Assembly (NCBI GenBank): GCA_021788365.1
Contig: JAJYKS010000004.1
Coordinates: 1 to 64,000 of the forward strand
DNA from: a bacterium
GTDB taxonomy: Bacteria; Patescibacteria; Microgenomatia; UBA1400; UBA12108
DNA: 64,000 bases
Direction: 5' to 3'
Below the pieces are notes generated by a model. That model did not search any database, was not told where the DNA came from, and saw only the letters and a program-made list of their open reading frames with translations. Position 1 is the stretch's first letter, and each line of letters starts with the position of its first letter. This document shows positions 41,714 to 48,884 of this stretch, piece after piece. Position numbers and translations under genes: made by a program.

Positions 41714-42408
41714 TTTGATGTCGCTCCCTTATCGCTAGGTAGTGATGTGGTTATTTGTTTTTGATCTGCCATATATGACACAGTACCAGAAATGGAAAGA
41801 GTAACAGTTGCGGTCGAGTCCTTAGTAATAGCTTGGTGAGAGAAAGTAACAGAGGTGATGGTTACTATTCGGTCAAGTGACAGGAGTGATGTGAGAAACG
41901 TAGAGGTTTGTCCGTACGACCCAGCCACTTGAATAGTGACCGGCATAGACACAACGGACTCGGTCTTAGCAAGGGTAAAAGGTGAAACAATCTGGGAAAA
42001 AAGAAGTGTTTCACCGATATTGTCGTTAACGAGAGTCGCCCCACTTTGCGCTGCAAGGATTTCGATTGAACTGGTAAATGGGATATACCCAGCATCCGTC
42101 GTTGGTATGCTGGCATCTATATAGGAGAGCGAAGGCTTGAGAGCGGTGAGTATGGTTGCCGCGCGCTGTAGCGAGGAGACTTTTGCGTCAAGTTGCTGCA
42201 GAGTTTGCCGCGAATCTTGGATGTCTTTTTGGAGTGAAATAATGGTTGTCAAAGTAGGGCGCAGCGCGAAGAATATAAAGAAAGCAATAATAAACATCGA
42301 TAAAACCACCTGTAGCGATATTTGCACCGCAGGTAACCGGTAATAACGTCGCAAATCCAAGTCGTAATGGCGGGCTCTAACTTGGGAATATTTTGTGGCA
42401 GGGCTCAT
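41710..42408 (-). CDS. PilO-like type IV pilus assembly protein
   Basis: 232 residues: a cytoplasmic start, one membrane helix (ISLQVVLSMFIIAFFIFFAL), a coiled coil (TTIISLQKDIQDSRQTLQQLDAKVSSLQRA), then an alpha/beta outer domain (YIPFTSSIEILAAQSGATLV, VTIQVAGSYGQTSTFLTSLL). This is the PilO/GspM layout with ferredoxin-like fold, including F...L..L..L.R.v.i. It would pair with the PilN-like protein in the inner-membrane part of a type IV pilus or related machine. It overlaps both neighbours by 4 bases. Confidence 0.75.
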   Translation of the reverse strand: MSPATKYSQVRARHYDLDLRRYYRLPAVQISLQVVLSMFIIAFFIFFALRPTLTTIISLQKDIQDSRQTLQQLDAKVSSLQRAATILTALKPSLSYIDASIPTTDAGYIPFTSSIEILAAQSGATLVNDNIGETLLFSQIVSPFTLAKTESVVSMPVTIQVAGSYGQTSTFLTSLLSLDRIVTITSVTFSHQAITKDSTATVTLSISGTVSYMADQKQITTSLPSDKGATSK

Positions 42409-42977
42409 GTCGTTTTTTGCGCTCCAAGAGTCAAAGTAACATCAAATTGCATCTGCGCATCCTTTGCCCCACCATCCTGAATCTGGCTAATGGTAACCGC
42501 GGTAAAAAATGGGGTGTGTTGAAGTGTCGTGAGAAACTGCCCAAAACTACCAAGGGAAGACGCATAAGCGGTAAAGCTGAGCGTTTTTGGAGTGATGGTT
42601 ATGTGGTCATACCATATTCCCGCAGGCGTTGCTTGGGTGAGGAGGGTAAAAGCCCGTGAGATGGTAGTCTGATCTACAAGTGCTGTTTTAGCAAAAGATA
42701 TACGCTTCTGAGCTAGGATGAAATCGCGCTCTATTTGGTTATATGAGCCAATAATAGCAACATCCTTGGCAACCGCAGTGCGTAGATCGGTCATCTGCCG
42801 GTCAAGCGCAAAGCGCCACAAAAATGCAAACATGACAATGAGCTGAGTCAAAATAACCGCCCACTTACCAAACGCCAGAGCCCACTCGAGGACTATGCCA
42901 ACAGTACTGGACTCGAACGCATCACGTGGAAGTAGATTGATCGACCTCTTATGGCCGAAAAAAGCGGGCAGCTGCAT
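42405..42977 (-). CDS. PilN-like type IV pilus assembly protein
   Basis: 190 residues from the ATG at 42977; a TTG 18 bases upstream is less likely. The start FGHKRSINLLPRDAFESS has the INLLP motif by which PilN binds PilM, then one membrane helix (WAVILTQLIVMFAFLWRFAL), a helical stretch and a ferredoxin-like outer domain (GIWYDHITITPKTLSFTAYA, FGQFLTTLQHTPFFTAV). No pilM, pilT or pilB is next to it; the INLLP motif implies a PilM elsewhere. First gene of the operon. Confidence 0.78.
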   Translation of the reverse strand: MQLPAFFGHKRSINLLPRDAFESSTVGIVLEWALAFGKWAVILTQLIVMFAFLWRFALDRQMTDLRTAVAKDVAIIGSYNQIERDFILAQKRISFAKTALVDQTTISRAFTLLTQATPAGIWYDHITITPKTLSFTAYASSLGSFGQFLTTLQHTPFFTAVTISQIQDGGAKDAQMQFDVTLTLGAQKTT

Positions 42978-43026
42978 GTCTACCAGTATAAACAAATTTA
43001 GGAAAAGTAGGAAGCGGAGTTAAAGA

Positions 43027-43290
43027 TTATTTCGCAAATGGACTAGTCGTGAGCTTCGCACGTGAACCCTTGACGAGGCGCGACTTCATACGAGCTGCTG
43101 CTCGTGGGGAAACAAGATGTTTTTTAACAGCACGATCAATAGCGGCATAGAAAGCAGAAATAGCCGTAGAGGACGGTGTGGTACGTGCAGCCTTGAGCGT
43201 GCTCTTCACGCGCCCGGATACGGGGACGTTAGAGGCTGCTCGTCGACGATCGACTCGCTGCTTTTTAATTGCTGATTTCAGAAGTGGCAT
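43027..43290 (-). CDS. rpsT: 30S ribosomal protein S20
   Basis: 87 residues from the ATG at 43290 (MPLLKSAIKKQRVDRRRAASN), normal length for S20. Three basic helices; AIDRAVKKHLVSPRAAARMKSRL is the family's C-terminal helix pair (usual form A.iDkAakkGvihkN.AaRkKSrL). A longer upstream frame overlaps murJ and lacks sense. It binds 16S rRNA early in assembly. Divergent from murJ with 58 bases between. Confidence 0.9.
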   Translation of the reverse strand: MPLLKSAIKKQRVDRRRAASNVPVSGRVKSTLKAARTTPSSTAISAFYAAIDRAVKKHLVSPRAAARMKSRLVKGSRAKLTTSPFAK

Positions 43291-43348
43291 GGTGCGTAGT
43301 ATACCGTACCCCCTGTTCACTGTCCACTGTTCAGGGTAAACTAGTGCC

Positions 43349-45013
43349 ATGTTTGAGCGACTTATGCGTGGCGGCCGAGAGCTTGTATCAAAAGAAAACT
43401 CTTCGATCCTATCCGCAGCTTTCATCATTATGGGTGCCACGTTTCTCTCTGCAATCCTCGGGTTTATCCGTACTCGTCTCCTCATTCAATACTTTTTCGG
43501 GAACAAGGCAGTGCTCGATGCCTTCTGGGCAGCTTTCCGTATTCCGGACACCATCTTTCAACTCTTGATTGTAGGAGCCCTCTCCTCGGCTTTTATTCCC
43601 ATTTTCAGTAAGTACCTGGAAAAAGGGAGGGAAGAAGAGGCAAGTACCATTGCCGCGTCCATGATCAATGTTGTTGTGGGGGTAATGGTGCTCCTAAGCG
43701 TTGGTATTGTCGTATGGGCAGAGCCGCTGTCCCATCTCATTGCTGGTGGTTTTCCAGAGGGACAAATTAAGATAATGGTAAGCCTTACTCGGGTTATGGC
43801 CGTTGCCGACGTACTCTTTGGCTTCTCGTCATTTCTAACAGGAATTATCCAGTCTCACAAGCGCTTCATAGTACCCGCACTCGCCCCCTCACTCTACAAC
43901 GTCGGCATTATCCTAGGCACAATATTTTTAAGCAAACCACTTGGCATCATGGGCCCAGCGATAGGCGTCATCGTAGGAGCGCTGCTCCATCTCGCCGTAC
44001 AACTCCCCCTCGCTCGCATGCTAGGCTTCCGCTACCGCCCTATTGTGGCACGACATCCGGCGATATCCGAAATGGGGCGACTCATGCTCCCTCGCGTCCT
44101 AACGCTCTCACTCGCGCAAATCGAGCAAACAGTCGTTATTGCGTTCTCCTCATGGCTTTCGCTGGGGACAGTCACGGTCATGTCTATCGCTCAACAGCTG
44201 GCAAATCTACCAATTCGCATGATAGGCATCACCATAGGTCAAGCCTCACTACCGTTTTTTGCAAAAGAAATGGCACGCGGTAACAAAGCGGGACTGGCAG
44301 AAATGGTTAACAATGCCATTCTACAAATGCTATACCTGGCACTTCCCGCCTCGGCCATAGTCCTCATATTAAGAATTCCGCTCGTGCGCTTAGCGTATGG
44401 TGCCGGCTCCTTCCCCTGGGCCGATACAGTGACTACGGGTCGGGTTGTTGCCATGCTGGCGCTCGCGATAGCCGCAGGCTCCCTGACGAATATCGTCATC
44501 CGCGTCTTCTATGCCCTGCACGACACCAAGACACCATTTGTAATAAACCTTGTAGCAACCTCCATTAACGTTAGCCTAAGTTACTACCTGCTCTTCATAA
44601 TAAAAACCGGCGTTATAGGCATGGCGTTCGCCATGACCCTTGCTGACACAGTCGAGAGCGTTATCCTCACCATCGTACTCTACAACGTCGCCTCGTTCTC
44701 ACTGAAGAAACTAGGCGTGCCATTTCTAAAAATGCTTCTTGCCTCGGCAGTGACCGCGGTCATGTTGTGGTTGCCAATGCGTCTTCTCGATCAGTTCATT
44801 TTTGACACTACACACACCTTCCCCTTGCTCGTATTAACAGTTATGGTCACGGGCATTGGCTTGGCTGTATACATCATGTTGTCGTACCTCCTCCACATCC
44901 GCGAGCTTGAAGTATTTGTGACACTCCTCAAGAAATTAGGTGACTGGCGCAAATCACTCGTTGCTTCCCCCGAAGCCTTGGAGCCGGTAGATTCAACCGA
45001 CCTCTCGGCGTAA
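43349..45013 (+). CDS. murJ: lipid II flippase MurJ
   Basis: 554 residues, about fourteen membrane helices of the MOP (MATE-like) fold. Early motifs: LSAILGFIRTRLLIQYFFG and DAFWAAFRIPDTIFQLLIVGALSSAFIP, the strongly conserved first two helices of MurJ/MviN; later RMIGITIGQASLPFFAK and RVFYALHDTKTPF. It moves lipid II to the outer face for wall synthesis. lepA follows 20 bases later. Confidence 0.93.
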   Translation: MFERLMRGGRELVSKENSSILSAAFIIMGATFLSAILGFIRTRLLIQYFFGNKAVLDAFWAAFRIPDTIFQLLIVGALSSAFIPIFSKYLEKGREEEASTIAASMINVVVGVMVLLSVGIVVWAEPLSHLIAGGFPEGQIKIMVSLTRVMAVADVLFGFSSFLTGIIQSHKRFIVPALAPSLYNVGIILGTIFLSKPLGIMGPAIGVIVGALLHLAVQLPLARMLGFRYRPIVARHPAISEMGRLMLPRVLTLSLAQIEQTVVIAFSSWLSLGTVTVMSIAQQLANLPIRMIGITIGQASLPFFAKEMARGNKAGLAEMVNNAILQMLYLALPASAIVLILRIPLVRLAYGAGSFPWADTVTTGRVVAMLALAIAAGSLTNIVIRVFYALHDTKTPFVINLVATSINVSLSYYLLFIIKTGVIGMAFAMTLADTVESVILTIVLYNVASFSLKKLGVPFLKMLLASAVTAVMLWLPMRLLDQFIFDTTHTFPLLVLTVMVTGIGLAVYIMLSYLLHIRELEVFVTLLKKLGDWRKSLVASPEALEPVDSTDLSA

Positions 45014-45032
45014 CCGGTATAATATCTCGACA

Positions 45033-46898
45033 ATGGATAACATTCGCAATTTTTCGATAATCGCCCACATCGATCACGGCAAGACAACCTTGACCGATCG
45101 TCTCTTGGAGGCAACCGGCACCGTGGAAAAGGGGGGAGAGGAGCGTTTGATGGACAGTAATCCCATAGAGCGGGAGCGCGGCATCACCATCAAACTTGCC
45201 CCGGTACGGATGCTGTATCAGAAAAATACAAATAAAACTCCACAACTGAAAATTAAAAATAATGACTTGAAAAATGCAGATTCAGAACAGTATGTTCTGA
45301 ATCTGATTGACACTCCCGGCCATGTCGACTTTGCCTACGAAGTGAGCCGCGCGCTCCACGCCTGTGAAGGTGCGGTTTTGGTTGTAGATGCAACTAAAGG
45401 TGTTCAGGCTCAGACTATAGCCAATCTCGATCACGCGCGGGCAGAGGGACTTGTCGTGATTCCAGTCATCAACAAAGTTGACCTTCCCGCCGCCGAGCCT
45501 GAGCGAGTGGCAAAAGAGCTAGTCGCCCTCGGGTTTGTAAAAGAAGAAATCTTGTCTGTTTCCGCAAAGACTGGTCTCGGAGTTCCTGAGCTCCTCGAAG
45601 CGATTGTTACTCGCATCCCGGCTCCTACCCCCATCACACCCGGCGCGAAGGGCGCCCACACACCGGGTGTCTCAGAACCGCTTCGTGCCTTTATCTTCAA
45701 CTCCACTTTTGATCCTCACCAGGGGGTTATCGCCTTTGTAAAAGTGGTTTCCGGCACGCTAACTCGCCGCAACCTTCACAACCTCTTTCTCTGGGAGACC
45801 AAGGAGAAGCTCTCTGCTCTCGATCTTGGCGTCTTTACACCAAAGATGACTTCTATCGATTCATTGGGAGAGGGGATGGTGGGATACGTGGCAACCGGCG
45901 CCAAAGACATTCACGACGTGACGGTCGGTGACACGGTAACGACAGTGGGAGAAACAATAACACCCATCCCGGGATATGCCCGCCCGCAACCCATGGTTTT
46001 TATGGATGTCTATCCCGTCGACGCGGACAACTATCGTGATCTGGCAGACGCGCTAGGCAAGCTAGCCTTGAATGACGCCGCCTTGACCGTTCGGCCCGCC
46101 GCATCCCCTGCCTTGGGTCACGGCTTCCGTGTGGGTTTCCTCGGTATTCTCCATGCCGAAATCGTGGTCGAGCGCCTATCGCGCGAGTTCGGAGTAGAAG
46201 TGGTAAATACCTCTCCCTCAGTACCGTACCACGTGACGACTCGTGACGGTAATCTCTTGGAGATCTCCTCTCCCGCCGACCTTCCTTCGCCAGAGACAAT
46301 TACGGAAATAGAAGAACCTGTAGTCGCTCTCACCATCTTTACGCCAGAAAAATTCGTAGGCGGTATCATGGACTTGACCGTCAAAAAGCGCGCCACCTTT
46401 GTTGATATGCAATATGTCGCCGATCGGGTAAAACTTTCATATCTCATGCCACTCATTGAGATGATCACTAATTTTTATGATTCCTTAAAGTCAGTTTCTT
46501 CTGGTTATGCCTCAGTACAGTACGACCATGCCGGCTACGAGCCGGTGGATGCAGTAAAAGTAGATATTCTTCTCAATAACACTCCGGCCGACGCCTTGTC
46601 CTTTATTTCCCCACGCGAGTTTGCCGAGTCTCGCGCCCGCGCGATCGCGCTAAAACTCAAGGAAACTATTCCTCGCATGCAATTCGAGATTCCCATCCAG
46701 GCTGTAATTGGCGGAAAGATCATCGCTCGCGAGACCGTCAAGGCATTTAGAAAAGATGTAGAAGCCAAGCTGCACGGCGGCGACATGTCACGGAACCGCA
46801 AACTCCTAGAAAAACAAAAGAAGGGTAAGAAGCGCATGAAACAGTTCGGCACAGTCGCCGTCCCTCAAGAGGCATTCACCGCCATTCTGAAAATCTAA
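45033..46898 (+). CDS. lepA: elongation factor 4 (LepA)
   Basis: 621 residues. It opens with IRNFSIIAHIDHGKTTLTDR (G1), RERGITIKLAPVRM (G2), DTPGHVDFAYEV (G3), NKVDLP (G4) and SAKTG (G5), and ends with the LepA-specific basic C-terminal domain (KLHGGDMSRNRKLLEKQKKG). It is a ribosome-bound GTPase. Two inserts set it apart: about 18 extra residues before YVLNLIDTPGH (QKNTNKTPQLKIKNNDLKNA, next to a 13-base-pair hairpin at 45277-45305) and about 12 before LRAFIFNS (TPITPGAKGAHTPGVSE, palindrome at 45636-45670). Both lie in loops of the G domain or its border, so function is probably kept. Confidence 0.95.
   Translation: MDNIRNFSIIAHIDHGKTTLTDRLLEATGTVEKGGEERLMDSNPIERERGITIKLAPVRMLYQKNTNKTPQLKIKNNDLKNADSEQYVLNLIDTPGHVDFAYEVSRALHACEGAVLVVDATKGVQAQTIANLDHARAEGLVVIPVINKVDLPAAEPERVAKELVALGFVKEEILSVSAKTGLGVPELLEAIVTRIPAPTPITPGAKGAHTPGVSEPLRAFIFNSTFDPHQGVIAFVKVVSGTLTRRNLHNLFLWETKEKLSALDLGVFTPKMTSIDSLGEGMVGYVATGAKDIHDVTVGDTVTTVGETITPIPGYARPQPMVFMDVYPVDADNYRDLADALGKLALNDAALTVRPAASPALGHGFRVGFLGILHAEIVVERLSREFGVEVVNTSPSVPYHVTTRDGNLLEISSPADLPSPETITEIEEPVVALTIFTPEKFVGGIMDLTVKKRATFVDMQYVADRVKLSYLMPLIEMITNFYDSLKSVSSGYASVQYDHAGYEPVDAVKVDILLNNTPADALSFISPREFAESRARAIALKLKETIPRMQFEIPIQAVIGGKIIARETVKAFRKDVEAKLHGGDMSRNRKLLEKQKKGKKRMKQFGTVAVPQEAFTAILKI
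45277..45305. repeat. 13-bp perfect hairpin inside lepA
   Basis: CAGATTCAGAACA (45277-45289), loop GTA, and its exact complement (45293-45305). It covers the codons between the lepA insert and the G3 motif. Confidence 0.75.
45636..45670. repeat. ACACCCGG / CCGGGTGT nested inverted repeat inside lepA
   Basis: Perfect outer arms 45636-45643 and 45663-45670, with inner GGCGC-GAAG-(G)GCGCC (45642-45656). Related to 35345-35391. Confidence 0.65.
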
Positions 46899-46975
46899 AG
46901 TTCAGCTCCCATTCAGCAGTATCCTCGATACTTCGATATACGTATACCAAGCAAGCTAAAGTTGGAGGGTTTTGT

Positions 46976-47476
46976 ATGAACAAAAATATAGTTATGGTGG
47001 TTATTGGTATTCTCGCACTTGCAGTCGTTGTCGAGACGGGCTATATCGTCAAAACCAAACTAGGGAGTGACGAACGCGCCGAGTCGGCCGCCGCTACGCG
47101 CGAGCTAGCTGCAAGTCCTCGTGTTGCAGGCACGCATACGGCGCCGCCCCAACTCATGAAAGGCGACAAGCTCGCCGACAGCCCGCTCGCCAAATCCGCA
47201 TACGAGGTATATCCCACCATGGATACCTCAGATGCAGCCAAAGCGGCACTCGTCAGCTGGACGGTCACCACCGCCAAAAACGCGGATGGCACAACCTCGG
47301 TCACGTTAACATCAAAAAATCCCGCCGATCCGGCAAGCACCTACAAAGTGAAAACGGGAGAGAAACTCTATTTTGTGGAGATGAGCGCCGGCGACGATCA
47401 CGCCGATTCAGACACAGACCTCAACCTCCGCGATGACTTCGGTATAGTAGTTGATGCTTCCGGCATAGTGCAATAA
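46976..47476 (+). CDS. anchored extracytoplasmic protein, unknown function
   Basis: 166 residues: N-terminal membrane helix (IVMVVIGILALAVVVETGYIV) followed by an outer part with Ala-rich linker and a small beta-rich domain (AALVSWTVTTAKNADGTTSV, TYKVKTGEKLYFVEMSAGDD, DFGIVVDASGIVQ). The last 50 residues with DDHADSDTDLNLRDD are acidic and could bind calcium (inference). TGGAGG ribosome site. It lies just before the hrcA promoter and is not part of that operon. Confidence 0.65.
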   Translation: MNKNIVMVVIGILALAVVVETGYIVKTKLGSDERAESAAATRELAASPRVAGTHTAPPQLMKGDKLADSPLAKSAYEVYPTMDTSDAAKAALVSWTVTTAKNADGTTSVTLTSKNPADPASTYKVKTGEKLYFVEMSAGDDHADSDTDLNLRDDFGIVVDASGIVQ

Positions 47477-47481
47477 CCCGC

Positions 47482-47518
47482 TTGACACAACCTAGCACTC
47501 TAGCTAATATAGTGCTAA
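47482..47518 (+). promoter_or_regulatory. hrcA-grpE-dnaK promoter with CIRCE operator
   Basis: TTGACA (47482-47487), 17-base spacer, TAATAT (47505-47510). The CIRCE box CTAGCACTC (47492-47500), N9, TAGTGCTAA (47510-47518) covers spacer and -10, so bound HrcA would block polymerase and control its own gene. Confidence 0.93.
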
Positions 47519-47543
47519 GTATTTATACTGAGTGTGTCGAAGT

Positions 47544-48275
47544 ATGAAACCACTGTCACAGCGCCAAATAAACATTATCCGCGCCATTGTTGAGGAATAT
47601 ACCTCGACCGGCGAGGCTGTCGGCTCCGAGACCCTGGACAAAAAATATAATCTTGGCGTCTCCCCGGCAACTATTCGCAATGAAATGGTGCGCTTGACCG
47701 ACCTCGGCTACCTGAAGCAACCCCATACGAGCGCCGGCCGTGTCCCTTCCCCCCAGGCCCTCAAACTCTATGTCTCCGAGCTCATGCGCGAGCAGGAGTT
47801 GCCGGTGACCGAAGAGGTTGCCGTCAAAGAACGTATCTGGGATCACCGCAAGCGTTTGAGCGAGCTCTTGCAAGAGACAACGCGCGTACTTTCTGAGAAA
47901 ACCGGCACTATTAGCGTTGCCTCGACCGACGATGGGGAGGTATGGAGCAGCGGCTACGCCAACGTCCTTTCCCTCCCCGAGTTTTTTGATATCGATGTCA
48001 CCCGCGAAGTCCTCTCCATGGTAGAGTCTCACCGCTTGCTCAATAATATTTTTGCCCGTGTCTCCGAACCCACAACCCTTCACCTCATCTTGGGTGACGA
48101 ATTCGGTCTCGAACACCTCTATCCCTGTGCCATGGCATACGTGGATTTCCGCGCGGGTAGCACTGCCGGCCACATCGGCGTCATTGGTCCTGCACGCTTA
48201 AATTACCCCTACGTCTATCCCATGCTCCGCCACGTCTCGCATTTATTAGATGAAATTTCAGCTACCTGGAACTAG
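47544..48275 (+). CDS. hrcA: heat-inducible transcription repressor HrcA, short form
   Basis: 243 residues from the ATG at 47544 (MKPLSQRQINIIRAIVEEY); an in-frame GTG at 47532 falls in a repeat. The winged helix is clear: YTSTGEAVGSETLDKKYNLG, VSPATIRNEMVRLTDLGYL and QPHTSAGRVPS. The C-terminal end GHIGVIGPARLNYPYVYPML matches the end of normal HrcA (GtlGiiGPtRm.Y), so the gene is whole, but at 243 against about 340 residues it lacks most of the middle inserted domain. It binds CIRCE, and boxes are seen at 6384, 47492 and 60152. Followed by grpE after 2 bases. Confidence 0.93.
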   Translation: MKPLSQRQINIIRAIVEEYTSTGEAVGSETLDKKYNLGVSPATIRNEMVRLTDLGYLKQPHTSAGRVPSPQALKLYVSELMREQELPVTEEVAVKERIWDHRKRLSELLQETTRVLSEKTGTISVASTDDGEVWSSGYANVLSLPEFFDIDVTREVLSMVESHRLLNNIFARVSEPTTLHLILGDEFGLEHLYPCAMAYVDFRAGSTAGHIGVIGPARLNYPYVYPMLRHVSHLLDEISATWN

Positions 48276-48277
48276 AT

Positions 48278-48796
48278 ATGACGACCGCCCACGCTAAAAC
48301 CCAATCAGTAGTTCCTCCTGCCACGTCCACGCAGACGGACGGTGGCCGTGAACTCCTTGAATCTAAAATCTCTCTTCTAGAATCTAAATTGGCCCGCGCC
48401 CTTGCCGATTACGCCAATCTCGAGAAGAGGTTTGAGAAGGATAGTGCAAGTGTAGTGAAATTCGCGAATGCCAATTTGCTGGAGAAACTGCTCGACCTTC
48501 GCGATCACCTCGAATCCGCTTCCCTTCACCTCTCGGATAAAAGCCTCCCCATGCTCCTTTCGCTCTTCGACAAAATCTTGAGCGAAGAGGGGGTAGTCGA
48601 GGTAAAAACAGACGGAACCTTCGATCCCGCCGTCATGGAATGTCACGAAACGGTGTCGGGGGAAAAAGACAAAATTGTCTCAGTCGCTCGTCGTGGCTAC
48701 ATGCTCTTCGGCCGTCTCCTGCGTCCCGCCCGCGTTGTGGTTGGAAGCGGTGAGAAGGTTTCTCCCGCTAACAAGGCGAGCGAAGCGAGCGTTTAG
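48278..48796 (+). CDS. grpE: nucleotide exchange factor GrpE
   Basis: 172 residues. A coiled-coil start (ESKISLLESKLARALADYANLEKRF) leads to the GrpE core: FANANLLEKLLDLRDHLESA and the C-terminal beta domain with FDPAVMECHETVSGEKDKIVSVARRGYMLFGRLLRPARVVV, where relatives read G..fdP..HeAv. It opens DnaK to release ADP. The last 15 residues (EKVSPANKASEASV) and the stop are encoded by the palindromic repeat 48755-48837. Confidence 0.93.
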   Translation: MTTAHAKTQSVVPPATSTQTDGGRELLESKISLLESKLARALADYANLEKRFEKDSASVVKFANANLLEKLLDLRDHLESASLHLSDKSLPMLLSLFDKILSEEGVVEVKTDGTFDPAVMECHETVSGEKDKIVSVARRGYMLFGRLLRPARVVVGSGEKVSPANKASEASV

Positions 48797-48837
48797 TCGA
48801 ACCTGAGCGTGTCGAAGGTGAGACCGGGAGAAACCTT
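48755..48837. repeat. nested palindromic repeat, family B, copy 2 (end of grpE and leader of dnaK)
   Basis: Perfect 13-base arms 48755-48767 and 48825-48837. Inside: CTAA, a GCGAAGC mini-hairpin core, GTTTAGTCGA, the CCTGAGCGTGTCGAAGG box and GAGACC. The grpE stop lies within it. If folded in RNA it would stand between grpE and dnaK and could affect relative expression (inference). Confidence 0.8.
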
Positions 48838-48884
48838 AAAGTAAAAGTAAGTTGATATTTGAAAATTGACCAAAAGGAGGTCGT

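Noticed and set aside
43291..43485. N-terminal extension of ribosomal protein S20
   Set aside because: It would overlap the murJ start on the other strand, and S20 has its normal length from 43290.
45277..48837. CRISPR array
   Set aside because: The repeats are dispersed palindromes of different families, not regularly spaced, and no cas gene is present.
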